From assembly GCA_026826555.1 (NCBI GenBank), contig JAKSZT010053837.1:2545687-2609686 (forward strand): DNA of 64,000 bases, in the 5' to 3' direction. Of the stretch, positions 24,881-37,627 are shown in pieces (the stretch's first letter is position 1; each line of letters opens with the position of its first letter). A model generated the notes under the pieces. The model was not told the origin of the DNA. It made no database searches and saw only the letters and a list, made by a program, of their open reading frames with translations. This stretch comes from Tolypeutes matacus. Lineage: Eukaryota; Chordata; Mammalia; Cingulata; Chlamyphoridae. Both the position numbers and the translations under genes were made by a program.

Positions 24881-26452
24881 ACCTAGAGAATCTGAATTAG
24901 GGTTTATGGGGAGAGACTCAGTCAGCTGGTAGTGGGTGGGTAAGTGAAAATGCCCATAAAAGAAGCAGAGAATGAGAAAAGCGGCCAATTTGCTAAGGGG
25001 GATGGTGGGACGAGATGACAAGGCCCTCCCAAAGCCTGAGTGCGTCCCACCTCCGTGCAGCCAGCTGAATGGCTGTGCTGGCTCCCTGGGAGAGTTTTGC
25101 CTCCCTTATGTCCAAATGTAAACTTACAATAAAACTCCATTCCTGAAGTAGCCTGAACGAGACACTGTTAACTGCAACCTTAAAAATCTAATACACAGTC
25201 CAAAATTTTGGTATAATTGTGCTGTCAACTTGAGAGTTTTACCTTTTCACTAATTTTAGGAAAACATTTTGGGAAACATTAGCCATTGTGTATGCCTTCA
25301 AAGGATTTAATAAAATTTGCCAGCAGACCCTACAGAAATGTTTCCTGCTGGCACAGCAAAACGAAATTAAGCTGAAGGTGTCATCATCCTCACTAGGATA
25401 AACACTAAGAGGACCGATACAATGGTTTTCTTCCAGAACGGACGTCAGGTTGCCTGGCTAGCTTCTAATACTCATGTCAGGTTTTTGATACGGTTTGTTA
25501 AATAGGAATGCCACCTAATCTATAGGTCAGAGTCTTATTTATTGTTTAAACATTCTCTCTCTCAGTTTTTCATTACTGATAAGAGCAGAAGGCCAAACTC
25601 ATTGGTCATTTACCAGGGGACTGGTTTGTGCTGATAACATAGGTCAGGGCACAGGTTAAAATGAAAAAAGAACATTTAATTTTAGTGTAGCAGAAACATA
25701 CAGAACCTAGGACCACTGTCGAGGATGGGCTCTTGAACAGGAGTGGGGAACCTGGATCCTCGTCTTGGTTCCGGCGCTGTCAAGCCATGTTATCCTGGCC
25801 AAGTCCCTTTTCCTCATCTGTAAAGCAGGGGAGCTGTGTTCCTGAAATTTTCTGCATTGGTATCTCCCCTTCCCTCTCCAAGGCAGTGTTGTCTGCCTTC
25901 CCAGTCCTAGCACAGCTCCGGCATCTTGTAAATGCTCAGGAAACATGCGTTGCTACTGAAGAATCTGTGCTGTGCATTGTTCATTAAAAAGGCCCTCTTG
26001 CAGGCATAGAGCCTTCGCTATTTTTCAAAGTGCTTTTACACAGCACACAACACTGGTCTGAAATACCTCAAAATTTGATTCTCGGGGGAACATGCTTTCC
26101 TTGCTCATTCAGAAACATAGGCATGGGGAAGCCCAGCAGCCTGGGAAAAGGACTGGCTTTGGGGTCCAAAGACCTGGCCCACCACTGACGGCTGTGTGAC
26201 TCGGGGCAAGCCTTTCTGTTTCCCCAAGGTCCTGTTTGCCCATCTACAAAGTGAGTGGCCTGCACAGACCCTGAAGTCCCTTCTGGCAACATGCCTCTGA
26301 CTCTAGTCCTCTTATGTATAACAAATGGGCATAAAGGATTAAAGGATAGATGAACCCACTGGGAAGGACAAGGGGCTGTGGGGGAAATGCAGACAAGGTA
26401 ATGGATGCAGAGGCATGGGCTCATTAGAAATACCGAGACAATAGGCTGTGCT

Positions 26453-26541
26453 ATTTTCTTTCTTTAGGAGGCACCGGGGAATGAACCTGGGACCTCATAC
26501 ATGGGAAGCAGGCTCTCAGTCATTGAGCTACACCTGCTCCC
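26453..26541 (-). repeat. Short DAS-type SINE with target duplication
   Basis: Monomeric copy flanked by AGGCTGTGCT at 26443-26452 and 26542-26551. B box complement 'ggaatgaacct' present. Confidence 0.85.
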
Positions 26542-27236
26542 AGGCTGTGCTTTTTATGTTCTCCACTTAAAGTCCTTTATGAGCATCAGCTGGGGTGCCT
26601 CTTCCTTTGCTGTATTGGTTCATCAAAGCAGGTCATTGACCCGAGCCCCGTCTGCCGCCATACTGGCTGTCACGGGGTGGTGACACCACGGGAGGAAGCC
26701 TGCCAACCTTCAAGTCCACATAAATGTCCATGTCATTTAAATTGCCTGACTGTGGGGATCATTAGGATCCTGCAAGAGCTTTTATCTCAAATTCTAGGTT
26801 AATCATATTTAGGAGCTCTTTACAAAAAATGACAAGAGGAGCACGCCATTACTAAGTTGTTACTAACCTCTGTCCTTAGTCACATTAGCATGACCCTAAT
26901 TTCTTCAGACCATGGTCTTTCAGGCCCCTTACTAAGAGACATCAGTTCTTTCCAGCATTGCTAAGGAAGGGAATTTTTCAGTTACATGTAAGAAGAGACA
27001 CACAGTCAAGGTAGAGTGGCAGCAAGATTGTAATTATACTTGAAAGAGCAGTCTTCGGATGAACATTCTAGATGGACGGAGAGGGCAAGGAAACGGGGAA
27101 GGACGGATGGACGGATGCCTGATTGGCTGTGTGACTCCAGGGTCTCCCCAGTGGACAGCCAGATTTCATTAACCAGGATCATCTTCCGGGTTTTCACTGC
27201 TCATGTTTCCTGTGGTCTTTATAATCCAGCATCTTT

Positions 27237-27290
27237 CTAGGGGCTTAGCTGAGCCCGTGGGATGAAATATTCTTGCATGGGATCAACCAT
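27237..27290 (-). CDS. GPRC5D: GPRC5D last coding exon, early stop
   Basis: After acceptor 'cctttccag' the exon reads [17 protein letters not shown] and then TAG at 27239-27237. Human has a Gln codon where the TAG stands and continues about seven residues. The sequence past the TAG still encodes KDAGL in frame before TAA, matching the human tail roughly, so the stop looks like a point change rather than a different exon end. Confidence 0.9.
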   Translation of the reverse strand: MVDPMQEYFIPRAQLSP

Positions 27291-30200
27291 CTGGAAAGGA
27301 AGAAAGGTCATCATCCACTTTCTGAGCCCACATAAGGGATGATACTCTCCAGAACTATCTTTGAAATAGTTATCATCTCACCATCAACTAATCCTTTGTT
27401 AATAAAGGAAAAAAAGAAGCAAATATTGAGCCTACCCACATCAGAACTTCTTTACCATTTTCCCTCCTGGCAGTTAAGAAGAATTTTTTTTTTTTTTGCA
27501 AGGTTCTTGAATAACTGGTCACTGGAAATTGAAATTAATCCAAGAAATTCTTGGAGGGATAATAAAGATGTTCTCATCATGTAAATGTTGTCTAGAGGGT
27601 TAATTACAACAAATGACATAACCATGTCCTTGTTCGTGTGTTCTTCCTGGAAAAGGCAAAGTCTCAGACAATACACTGGAGGGATTAGCCAATTACAGTT
27701 GCATAATAAAGTTGTAGAACAAATGGTCTGAGCATACCTTTGACTGTCAGATTTTAGTTACTTTTGATACCCATAATATAAGAATTGGGTCTTAATATAG
27801 TATTTTTGGCTATCTGGATTTCTGTGCCTTCAAGCCATCACAGCACAAATGCGAGCTACCCCCAGTTCTCTTCAGCAGTGCTCCCTCTGTTTTTGTCTAA
27901 AAGGATTAAAATTGGCACACCCATCTGGGCATCCAGATGATGGTGACAGCCTTCGCCCAGTTCTTGGGTCAGCTTGGGCTGCTGGAGCGAGACAGTGACT
28001 CAGAGAGTCAGTCAGTGGGCCTCAAGGGACAGATTTAGACAACTGACACTAGAATCAGATCTGACGCTCATACATATTTATAATCCCCTGTTGTCCCAAA
28101 GGCAAAAAGCAGCAGGCCTGTTCCTCTTCACCCTCACACAGAACCCTTCACATTGCCTTTCTTTTCACAGACATTCACCTGCATCAAAATAGACTGCTGC
28201 TGTCGGTGGCACCAGGCAGTGGGAGGGTTTGCGGGAGCACTTGCCTCTATTACCCTGCTCTGGTGTGGCTTAAATCTGGAGGGCTCAGGCTCCACTCAGC
28301 TCAGGCTAGCCTGGCCGGCCTCTCCCCTCTCAACTCAGTAAAACCCTCTGGGAATGAAGCCTGAGGCAAGGAGCACGTGCTGTGTCCCTCCTTGTAAGGG
28401 CAGAGGAGCACATTTACCTGCAGCTGAATGGGAGTACCATATGAAGTTAACGCTACATCCTCCTCAGCTCCATCACTGTCTCGGGCTAAAAGCCAAAAGA
28501 GGGAAGGGCTACGTTAGTGTCAGAGATTCACATGCAAACAGCGCGTGAGGGCTGTGAGAAGACTCAGTGGCTTGCAAAGACTCCTGACCCTTTATGGCAA
28601 GAAAATCCTATAAAAAGGAATGCTCAGTTGAAAAAAAAAATCCATGATTTTTAAAAAAGTGTTTTTAAAGTCTATGCGGAAAGTGGTATATGGATAGCTT
28701 TTCTGTGTACAGGAGAACATCTATGTTCAATAATGGAAGAAGCTCGGGAGGCGGCTGTGGCTCAATCAGTAGGGCTCCCGTTTGCCATATGGGAGGCCCC
28801 GGGTTCGGTTCCCGGGGCCTCCTGGTGAAGGCAAGCCCGCCCGCACGGCGTGGTTGGCTGACCCAGTGAGCACAAGCAGCAAGGGGGCGATGGATGAATA
28901 AATAAATAAAATCTTTAAAAAAAAATAATAATAATAATGGAAGAAGCTGAAGAATCCTTATCACTTTGTAGAGAAAGATCACTAGCACCGGGTCAGAGTC
29001 CTTGCTATCTCAGTATTACGTGTGTGATGCTGGACATCTCACACCCCACATCCGTTAAAGAAAGGCTTAACTAGATCATCTCTAAGGCCCCTTTAGGCTT
29101 GATACTCTGTGAGCTTTGATTTAATTTTTAAAATTGGCACAGTAAAAAAGACTCCTAGAGACAATTCTATACTGTCCTAAAATAATCACACACATGCAAA
29201 CACGTATTTATTTAGTGTGTGTCCTCAACCAGACTGTGAATTCTATGAAGACAGAAACTGTGTCTGTCTTTCTTTGCTGCTGCTCCTCTAAGGCTATGTA
29301 TTTGCTCAGTCACAGACACAGCTGTGTCACTAGTGTTTGCACTTAGAGGCTGTCGTGTTGAGTGCCTGGACCCTGGAGCAGGACTTGGCTCTCTCCCATG
29401 TTAGCCTTGTTACCTAGGGCCAAGTTACTTCATCTTTGTTGTCTTTGCTGCTGGGAATAAAAGAGGGATAATGATGAGCATAACAGTCAATCTACTTCTT
29501 AGGGTTGTTTTGAAGATTAAATCCATTAATACATGTAAAGACCTTGGAATAGGGCATGGTATGGAGAAAATACCTTAGGTGCTATCCCTTGTACATCACT
29601 ATTATTGGTGATGGTGGGAGAGTTATAATCGACGCTTTTACAAACTCCTCCTTCAGGCATTTGTTAAGGGGTTGGATCCTGTGAAATATGAACTACTCTT
29701 CTCTGCTTCACGGCAGAATGAACTGAATGCTTGGTTTCACTCTTTCTCATGACTCAGCCCCTTGGTAACTAGCTTTCATTTCGACATTCTGTCTCATCTG
29801 ACCAGATCATAAATTAGAGCAGCCCAATTCTTCCAGTTGTAGTTGTTGTTCATGAATTTACCAAAAGCCTGAGGGTTTCTCTATATTAACCCCGCAATGA
29901 CCTCATTGTAAGAAATGTCCGTTGAATAAAGAAGACCTAACATTTACACGTGGAGGAGGCAGGGACATCACAATCATCGTTTAGACAAAGAGTCCAAGGG
30001 TCCTAAAGGTCCAGGACATTGGCTGGGTCTCAGCACTGGTAAGAGGCAAAGCCGAGTCTCAAAGCCAGGGTGTAAGAGGCCAGATTGTGTACTCTCTCCT
30101 CTGCTCCAACTGATAGTGCCGATGCTTCCTGAGTCTTTATTAACGTTGTTATCCTCACCTTATCTGTCCTCAGACCAAACAAACAATTCCTGCCCCTGAC

Positions 30201-33200
30201 TCACTGCCTTATTCCCTGCCTTATGCTAGTCCTCTCTCTGCAACTTGTGCTCTCGAGGGGGAAAAAAAAAGAGCTTCCTGCGAAAGAACAAACAAAAACA
30301 ACACTGCCTGGGACCATTTGAATTGGGTGTTCCCTAGTAAGCTGGGTGCCTTGAAGAACCAAAAATGCTGAGAATTGTCAAAAAGGCCTGGGTTAAGCAA
30401 AAGTTGGTATTTGCTAAGGAAAACCATTCGACGGGTTTATTTTTGCAGGAACATTATTCTCTCAGTTTACCTCATTTTATACTCATTGATCCATTCTTAT
30501 ATTAGGTAGACTTGTCAATTTTTTTTGTCCTAGTACCTTCAAAAAAGTCAGAGAAGGTTTGGTCAAATTCAAACACTGCACAGAAAAATGCAGATAGTAA
30601 TGTGCTACTTTCAAACATATATGAATTTGCTTTTAGCAAACTTAATATAACAAAATTCTAATTCATCAAAACAGATAAAGTGGACAATAATTAAGAGGAA
30701 CTTTCCACCCATAAAAAAGATCCATGACTGACTTATCTACTATATTTAAGATCTCTGCAAACTATATCACATTTTAAATACTCAGTTAAAAGAGCAGCTG
30801 ATTTTTAAAAGTTCAGTTACTATACAGCTCTTCAGGAACACATTTAGGGCAAAGACTATTTACATCCAATTGTTTGGAGTTCTGCAGCAACATGCTTAAG
30901 TGCATTTTCATTCTCCATGCAGATGTTTTTGGATCTTGGGATTAAGTCCTTAAGCCAATTCAGAGAGATAGAGCTTAATCTTCTTTTTAAAGATTCCAGG
31001 TACATGGAGTTCTTAATCCCCTTTGCTGATCTAGTTCAATGTTTATCAACTCTTATTTTCATATTTAATCTAAATCCCTCCCGCTTCCGTTTGAGTCCAT
31101 TTCCACCCATGATCTTTAGTCGGAGATGGAAAACACCAGGCTAATAGCCTCTTGGAGAGAGGTCTCCATGTTTGTGAAATTCCCTGTTCTTCACCCCTTG
31201 CCCTACTCTGCCCTCAGCTGAGTAATTCTGGTTCCCATAAACTGGCGATAATCAGATAATTGTATGACTGGAACCGTAGCTACAAACAGCATTCATCAGA
31301 AGAGTCACATGACAAATGCACAGGCTTGCACAAAATGTGCTTTAGTACAGAATTTAGAGAGGGAACTTAAATAGCTTGTGAGAAAAAGCTCATAAAGCTT
31401 CAGAACTACCATCTTAGAGTCACTATCTTAATCTTTGCACATAGCTCTGATGTTACAACTGTTTAATCATCTTTGTGGTTTCCCACTGAATCTCTTCAAG
31501 TCCCCTGCACTTCTCATTAGTGGGACCCAGAACTGGAAGGGGTGGTCTAGCCAGAGTTTAACCGATGTTGAGTACAATTGCATGGTTATTCCTGATGCCT
31601 GTTTGTATAGCACTGGACTCGTTTTCTGAGCAAACAAAAGGCAAGGACAGCAGTGAGCTGCTTTCCCACGGTCAGCTCATGATCAGCTAACACTTAGGGT
31701 TTTCAGGTTATTATCATTATACTTGTTCTTGTCTGGCTCTTATGTATTTTGTTATCTTTACCTAGGTAGGAACCTAGTTGTAATACTGCACTTTTAATTG
31801 TTTTGCTCATTGTTCTATTTTTTTTTTGGTTGATATTTTTACTTTTTCCAGTTTACCTAAATTCCAATTCCATTCTCTGAGTTTAAGTTTCTGGCTATTC
31901 TGCCCAATCTTGGAGCAATCTATATATTCCTTACTACACTTTATTGATTTTTTTTTTCCCACAAAATGTCAAACTACATTGGCAATGACTGCCATTGGCA
32001 GAATATTTCCTGCTTGAAAATGGATTTTCTAATCATGCTTAGATAATAGGCATAGTCCTGGTCAAAATAGGAAATATCTTACCTTTGCAAGCCCTTGCTT
32101 TTCTACCAAGACTCTCCTCAGAAAGCTTTAAACACCTGTCTACTATTTTGGGGGCAGGGCATATTGATCATTGAAAGTCTCCGTGTGCATTGGGTTATCA
32201 TAAAACTGCAAGAACGTCTTTGTCTGGCTTTTGTTTCTTGGTAACATACTTAAAAAACAAACGTAAGATGTTTCACCCTATATTCTGGTGAGTTTCAAAA
32301 AAGAGTGACTCTGCAATTTTACCACAGTTACACTCATCAATAAGCAGTAAAAACTTTTGTAGGAAGGATGTATAGTGTCAATTTCCAACTCTAGGTCAAC
32401 TGAATTGAAAGGAATGAATGGACGCATTTATCTGAACAGGATTTAGTTTGAATGTATAATTAGCTATAGATTACAGCTCAAAAAAAGTGTCTGTACTTAA
32501 AAGGAAGACTTCTATTGATTTTTTTGAGCCTGATGAACATTTTATGTGCTGTACAATAAATGAAATAGCATCATCTTTGCACATTAGAAATAAATGGTAA
32601 GAAATCAGATGCCTATTAAGACACAAAAATTGATGTAAAACTATGATACTGGGGTGTGAATAACAGGCCAGATGTTTCAGAAAAGAATTAATGAGTTTTG
32701 ACATGTTTCCAGATAACTGAAATTAGCCACAATTTTCCCCCAAGTTCTTGGGATCCAAGCATCCTTGTCATCATAGATAATACATATGTTTTATTTCCTA
32801 ACAAAGTATAGTCAGGAGGCTCGGTCTGACATAACAGGTAAAAATATGACCTGGAAATTATTATAAAAATGATACATCAGCAAGTTGCTTTATTTCTGCT
32901 AATGATTATGCATCTGAGCCTTTACTCAGGATTCTGATTTGATGACTCTTCCTGTCGTATTTAGTAAACTGTGAAGGGTTTAAGCAGTAAATAGTTTGAA
33001 AATCCAGAAGCTATGGGGCTTTGTGACTTTGGTGAGGTGGTGAGCTCTATGAACCTGTTTATTATAATGTTTGTGCAAATTAGCTATGGGACTACATTTT
33101 AAAAATATCAATCACTTTTCCTAGGGTTGACGTCTGCACTTGGTTGCCAGAGCATCTGGACTTACATTATAGGTCATAGCATTGCATAGTCCAAGCCTAA

Positions 33201-34418
33201 TTTGGGGCTGCTTAACTCATTTTATAGTGGGTGCCTTTACCCAACATGAGTACTCAGAGCCACACCCTCCTTAGTTGGGCCCTTTGATTCATTTCTGTCT
33301 TGGTCTCTCCCAATAAATCTCTATTTTGGAAGACCTGAGTTTTCATAAAAGTTTACCCTTGATTCTAGGTGCCTTCATCTCCATGCTTGAACTATAGGCA
33401 CTCACCTAAAATCTGACCCATTCCCTTTTAGTTCCCTCTTGGTTCATTCTGCTGCTCTATTTTTCTCCTGTTTCTTCCACAGGAGAGCCTCCTGGTTTCC
33501 TTAACCCCCTGGAATAGTACCTCTTGTGAGCTCCTGGTTCTCCATTCTGAAGCTGTGTTGGTAGGCTGGGCCTGGGCAGCTGTTGCCTTGTAAAGGGCAA
33601 TCTTGCTTACATGACCTGTAGAGAATGCAGAGCTCGGGTATGATGTACAGCAGCAGGAAAACCCATGCATTGGTGACCAGGGCAATGCAGACGACAGGAT
33701 CGTCCCACTGGGGCTGCCGCTGGAGCTGGGGGTTGCCTCTCATGAGCATGGAGATCCACACCACCCAGATAACGATGGAGATGAGCACCGTGAAGAAGAT
33801 GAGTCTTCCATGCTGCTTCCAGTTTTCACATGGGCCACAGAAGGTAGCTTTAGAGATGAATAATGTGAGGGCCATCAGGAAGAGGACGTAGACCAGGAGT
33901 GCAACGAAGTCCACGTTGAGTTGGCAGGGTGTCATGTGCACAAACATCATACCTCTGGTCATGATGAGAGTCACATACTCAATGGCAATGATGATCTGCA
34001 GCAGGCTGACACCAATAGCAATGCACAGAATTGAGGTCCAAGAGAAGGAGACTCTACCCCGGACCAGCCTCGCCAGGTTGGAGGCATGAGCCAAGAGACA
34101 CGAGAAACAGAGGGCAAAGAGTACCCCGAAGAGAAAGAAGTGTGTGGGGGCAGTTTGTTGATTGAGCTGGATGATGAAGGCAAAGGCAAGTCCAAAGAGC
34201 CCCAGCACACCCAGAAGGAAGAGGAACTGGGTGGGGAGGATGTTCCACTGGCTGCAGTCTTGAACCTTTCGCATGAGCAAGAGAAATGCCACGAGCAGCA
34301 GAACTGTAACCACTATACCGATGGCTGCCAAGGACTGCAGGGCAATGCCCCATGGCCCCTCAGTGTAACAGAAGAGATAATACTCCTCCCCAGTAGACTC
34401 GATACAGTCTTCATACAT
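27237..34418 (-). CDS. GPRC5D: GPRC5D, orphan class C GPCR, three coding exons
   Basis: Spliced minus-strand coding sequence from 34418-33521, 28485-28418 and 27290-27237, predicted 339 aa (human 345). GPRC5D is an orphan 7TM receptor of the plasma membrane, expressed in hard-keratin tissue and plasma cells; its ligand is unknown. Hydrophobic segments lie at about residues 25-49, 61-84, 93-116, 126-151, 170-190, 205-226 and 240-266. Signature stretches include [25 protein letters not shown] and [18 protein letters not shown]. The N-terminus is short without a ligand-binding domain. Similarity to the GPRC5A product in this window is obvious ([34 protein letters not shown]). The coding end is a TAG at 27239-27237, about seven codons before the human end. 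Exon phases agree throughout. Confidence 0.95.
27291..28417 (-). other. GPRC5D: GPRC5D intron between second and third coding exons
   Basis: Starts gtaaat at 28417 and ends 'cctttccag' at 27291. Mostly single-copy AT-rich sequence; no gene seen. Confidence 0.85.
28418..28485 (-). CDS. GPRC5D: GPRC5D second coding exon
   Basis: 68 bases between acceptor 'tttag' and donor 'gtaaat' (minus strand). With the split G it encodes [17 protein letters not shown] followed by TPIQLQ, 23 residues, nearly identical to human. Ends in phase 0. Confidence 0.95.
28486..33520 (-). other. GPRC5D: GPRC5D first intron within the coding region
   Basis: Bounded by gt at 33520-33519 and ag at 28487-28486. Contains a SINE (28745-28932), a MIR-like stretch at about 29340-29600 and long AT-rich single-copy sequence. 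No other exon recognised. Confidence 0.85.
28745..28932 (+). repeat. Short DAS-type SINE with target duplication
   Basis: Flanked by AATAATGGAAGAAGCT at 28729-28744 and 28933-28948. Head 'cgggaggcggctgtggctca', B box 'ggttcggttcc', tail with AATA repeats. Lies antisense within a GPRC5D intron. Confidence 0.92.
33521..34418 (-). CDS. GPRC5D: GPRC5D main coding exon (7TM core)
   Basis: 898 bases, 299 codons plus one base; donor AAGAG|gtacta at 33521/33520, phase 1. ATG at 34418-34416. All transmembrane segments are here. The N-terminus seems one residue longer than human (EEYY region). Without splicing the frame would stop at 33501. Confidence 0.95.
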
Positions 34419-34460
34419 GGTGACTTTAGGCGACCCTCACAAGACTGGTCTTCTGATGCC
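34419..34460 (-). other. GPRC5D: Probable GPRC5D 5'UTR segment after an upstream splice acceptor
   Basis: On the minus strand, 'ccttttctctgcag' ends at 34461 and is followed by 42 bases leading to the ATG. This looks like a genuine acceptor, so a non-coding exon may lie at higher coordinates. I did not find it. Alternatively transcription starts near the ATG and the acceptor is fortuitous. Confidence 0.4.
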
Positions 34461-37400
34461 CTGCAGAGAAAAGGTGAGACCAACTTATCATTTTACATCC
34501 ACCCAGCCCTTGTGTAGCCCTTGGCAGGACACTATGATGTGTCTCATCCCTAAATGCAGATACCTGGGTATACCGAATGAAATGGCTTTCCCCAAATTGT
34601 CACTAGGACACTCGAGAGAGCTACAGTTACATTTTGTTTGACTCCTGATTGTATTCTAAATGCTATGTTTCCCTAGGGAGAAAAAAACCCAAAGGTATAT
34701 ACAAACGTGATCTAAGGGGCTAAGAAACGCCATCACATATACCACCCCAAGATTTATAACTGTTGAATATGGGATGTCAGGAAAAGAAATGAGAAAGACA
34801 TTTGAAAACTCTCAAATCTATCCACCCTTCTGTTGGAAGAAGAAAAAGCAGAACAGATTCCATTTAGGGGCTCCAGGTAGTTATCCATCTGTATGTCACA
34901 ATTCCCACCAAGTCTTTTGAAGGCTAGTGCAGAATCTTTTTTCATAAAATGGGTGTGAAAATGTTTGCACATTTGATGGGATTCCAGTTATTTCAGGTTC
35001 CTGAACAAGGGTCGCCGACATTAATGGATCTTTGTTTCATTTTAGACATACTGCTCTGCTCCTTCAGGAGACAGGCAGATGAGTTTTCCCAGTAATTCTA
35101 ATGACTACTCCTTCTTTTAATTCAGTTCAAGTCAATCCAATGCAACATGTTATTATTAAACACCTATTATTTGTCCATCGAAGAATTATTAAAAAATGGA
35201 CTCTGCTTTCAGATAACTTTTTGGACAGTTTAGCACTAAAGTCCTTGCTTGACAGAGATGGTCTAGAAAAAAAAATCCCACATATTCATGTGGAAAAAAA
35301 GTACCTCACAACTGAGCACCCTACCCCTACGCCCCTTCAGCCCTGGAGGGCTCCAGATTTATAGCTGAGGGCATGACCCCTTAACTCCGACTTACCTCCT
35401 CTGTGTCCAGTCTGGAAGCTGAGGCTGTGGTGGTGGTGAGGTTGTAACTGGCAATGAGTAAGAAGGAGACAAACTTGGCTTCTTTAATCTCTCCCCAAAT
35501 GGGCGGAAGAACTGTAGGCCCTCACTCAGGTTCCTGTAGTGCCAATAAAAAGAACCGGAAGGACAAAAAGACACACCTATTCCAGTTTCACAGCAGCTTT
35601 TCTCCAGAGATGTCTTTGGTGCGAACAATAATTTTTCATTCATCTGCTTACCAGAGGAAACTTGGCCTTGGGGCAGTTCTGAAGGGGCGTGAATTTAGGA
35701 GAGACTGCGTCCTACCTGTATATGTCAGTGTATTCAGTTGGCCTCAAAGGAGGACACTTCATTCTTTCTCTGATCCCACTCCCTAGAAAAGCCATCTCCA
35801 GAGACTTCGCCATATCTTGATTTTAATTGCAAAAGCCAAAAGAGCATCCAGTTCAACCAAGCAATAAGAGTTTCACTGAGCTACAAGGAAGGGTTCCATG
35901 CATTAAAATGTGCCATTAGGGAAATGGATGTGGCTCAAGCAATTGGGCTCCTGTCTGCCATATAGGAGGTCCAAGGTTCGATTCCTGGGGCCTTCTGGTG
36001 AAAAGCAAGCAGGCCCGTGCAGCGAGCTGGCCCGCGCAGGAGTGCTGGCCCACGTGGAGAGCTGGCACAGTAAGATGATGCAACAACAACAAAAAAAGAG
36101 ACACAGAGGAGAGACAATAAGAGACACAGAAGACCAGGGAGCTGAGGTGGCATAAGAGATTGAGCGCCTCTCTCCCCCTCTGGAAGGTCCCAGGATCAGT
36201 TCCTGGTGCCGCCTAAAGAGAAGACAAGCAGACACAGGAGAACACACAGAGAGCACACAGCAAGTGCAAAAACAAAACAAAACAAAACAAGGTGGGGGGA
36301 GAAATCAATCAATAAATAAATCTTTAAAATGTGCCATTATGTGCATGGCAGCCCTTTTCTGTGCAACTACTCTCTTTTGGAAGTCCTTCCTCAGGACCTA
36401 GCTGTCCATCAAGAGGGGGCCCCTACTGGACCAGCCATTTCTGGTCCTACCCAAAGCATTGGCTACAATCTCCCTCGATCCTTCCCCTTTCCACCCTCAT
36501 AGGAAGGCACTTGTTCTGGCCTCATTTCATCAGGACATTCCTAGGTCCCTAGAAAAAGGACTTCACAATTACGGGGCATCAGCTGATAATGGTGTAATGC
36601 ATTATGCTTCTCTGGCAGTGGCACGTAATAAAGCACACAAAGTGTCCAGCCAATACTGACTTCCCTCACCTCCAAATTTACTTCTTGTTCTTCACCTGGA
36701 TATTGCATTTCCACAGAGGAGTTCTGAAGACCTCAACTTTAAACTTGTTAGTCTGGTTTCAAGGCCCTGCCTTGCCCATCCAACCTTATTTCTTTCAGAC
36801 CTCCAGGCCCTGTGGTGGAGCCAGGTTGGTTTGTTCCCACTGCCTCGGGAAGAACCAAGCTCCCACCTGCTTGACTTCCTTTAGGAAGTGCCCCCTGTCG
36901 TGAACTGCCTCTTGCTTGCTTTCCAACCATCCTCTGTGCTTTATTGCCCATCCGTCCTGTTTACCAATCCAACTACTTTTCCTGCCTCTAAGATCTAGCT
37001 CATCTTATCTCCTCCTACGAAGCCTCTCTGATCACTCTCCTCTTGGCCGATCACCTTCCACCTCGGGTTCTACAACACTTAGCGCCTCTGCAGTTGAAAA
37101 TTACAGAAATTATAGTTTCACTGCTCCTTTGTTTGTATTAATCTCGTTCCCTTGATTAGGTTTATAGTTTTTGGGGGTCGAGTTCCACATTTTATGCCCA
37201 CATAGCACCTGGCTCAGTGGTGAACAGTTTCTAGGTGATGGATGGATTGATTAATTGGATGATTTTAGTGATAGAACTCCAGGACTTGAAGAAGGTACTT
37301 TTCAGCATTACTGTTGTTCACAGATGCTTTTAAATGGAAACCACCTGCAAATAAGCTGGGACCTTAACAACTTGACAACTTCTTTCTGAAGTGGTGCTCT

Positions 37401-37627
37401 ATCTTTAGAGACCCCCATTACCTTGAAAAAGCCATTTTCTGCTTAGAAGAAAATTCAGGGATGCGAGCCCTCCCCTTTTACTTGCTTTGGGCATCATTGT
37501 AGTCTGCCTGAAGCTGTAGAGGCTAATCTAAAGTTTGAGTTCAAGGTAAAGGGATTTTCCAGATGATGAAATGTGATATCCACGAGAATTCCAAGAACCT
37601 AGTGAGAGCTTAAGCTGCTGTCAGTAG
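34461..37627. other. Upstream flank of GPRC5D
   Basis: Contains a full-length SINE (35919-36323) and an L2-like end at about 36930-37245 ('agtttttgggggtcgagttc', 'catagcacctggctcagtgg'). A promoter for GPRC5D should lie in or beyond this interval, but I see no decisive element. The plus-strand open frame at 35454-35786 has no recognisable domain. Confidence 0.55.
35919..36323 (+). repeat. Dimeric DAS-type SINE with target duplication
   Basis: Flanked by perfect 16-base repeats TTAAAATGTGCCATTA (35903-35918, 36324-36339). First unit: A-box region 'tggctcaagcaattgg', B box 'ggttcgattcc'. Second unit near 36143-36220: 'agagattgagcgcctctc' and 'ggatcagttcc'. Tail of AATAAATAAATC. A well-preserved example, so probably young. 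Confidence 0.95.

Larger units (their letters stand above)
9146..27236. other. GPRC5A-GPRC5D convergent intergenic region
   Basis: About 18 kb between the two convergent receptor genes, including possible long GPRC5A 3'UTR and the undetermined GPRC5D 3'UTR. It is mainly repeats: L1 3' ends, SINEs, L2, MIR and hAT elements listed separately. A sequence at about 19690-20100 looks like an old interspersed repeat whose class I could not assign. I find no protein-coding exon here. Confidence 0.7.

Noticed and set aside
34086..34517. 143-codon open frame on the plus strand
   Set aside because: Antisense shadow of the GPRC5D main exon.
35454..35786. 110-codon plus-strand frame, with an acceptor-like 'gcttttctccag' inside, as an upstream exon of the 37.6-kb candidate
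   Set aside because: No convincing donor in phase with the later blocks; kept out of the model.
35919..36000. tRNA-like sequence with intact A and B boxes
   Set aside because: Part of a SINE with a target duplication and A-rich tail, as are about twenty similar sequences; not a tRNA gene.
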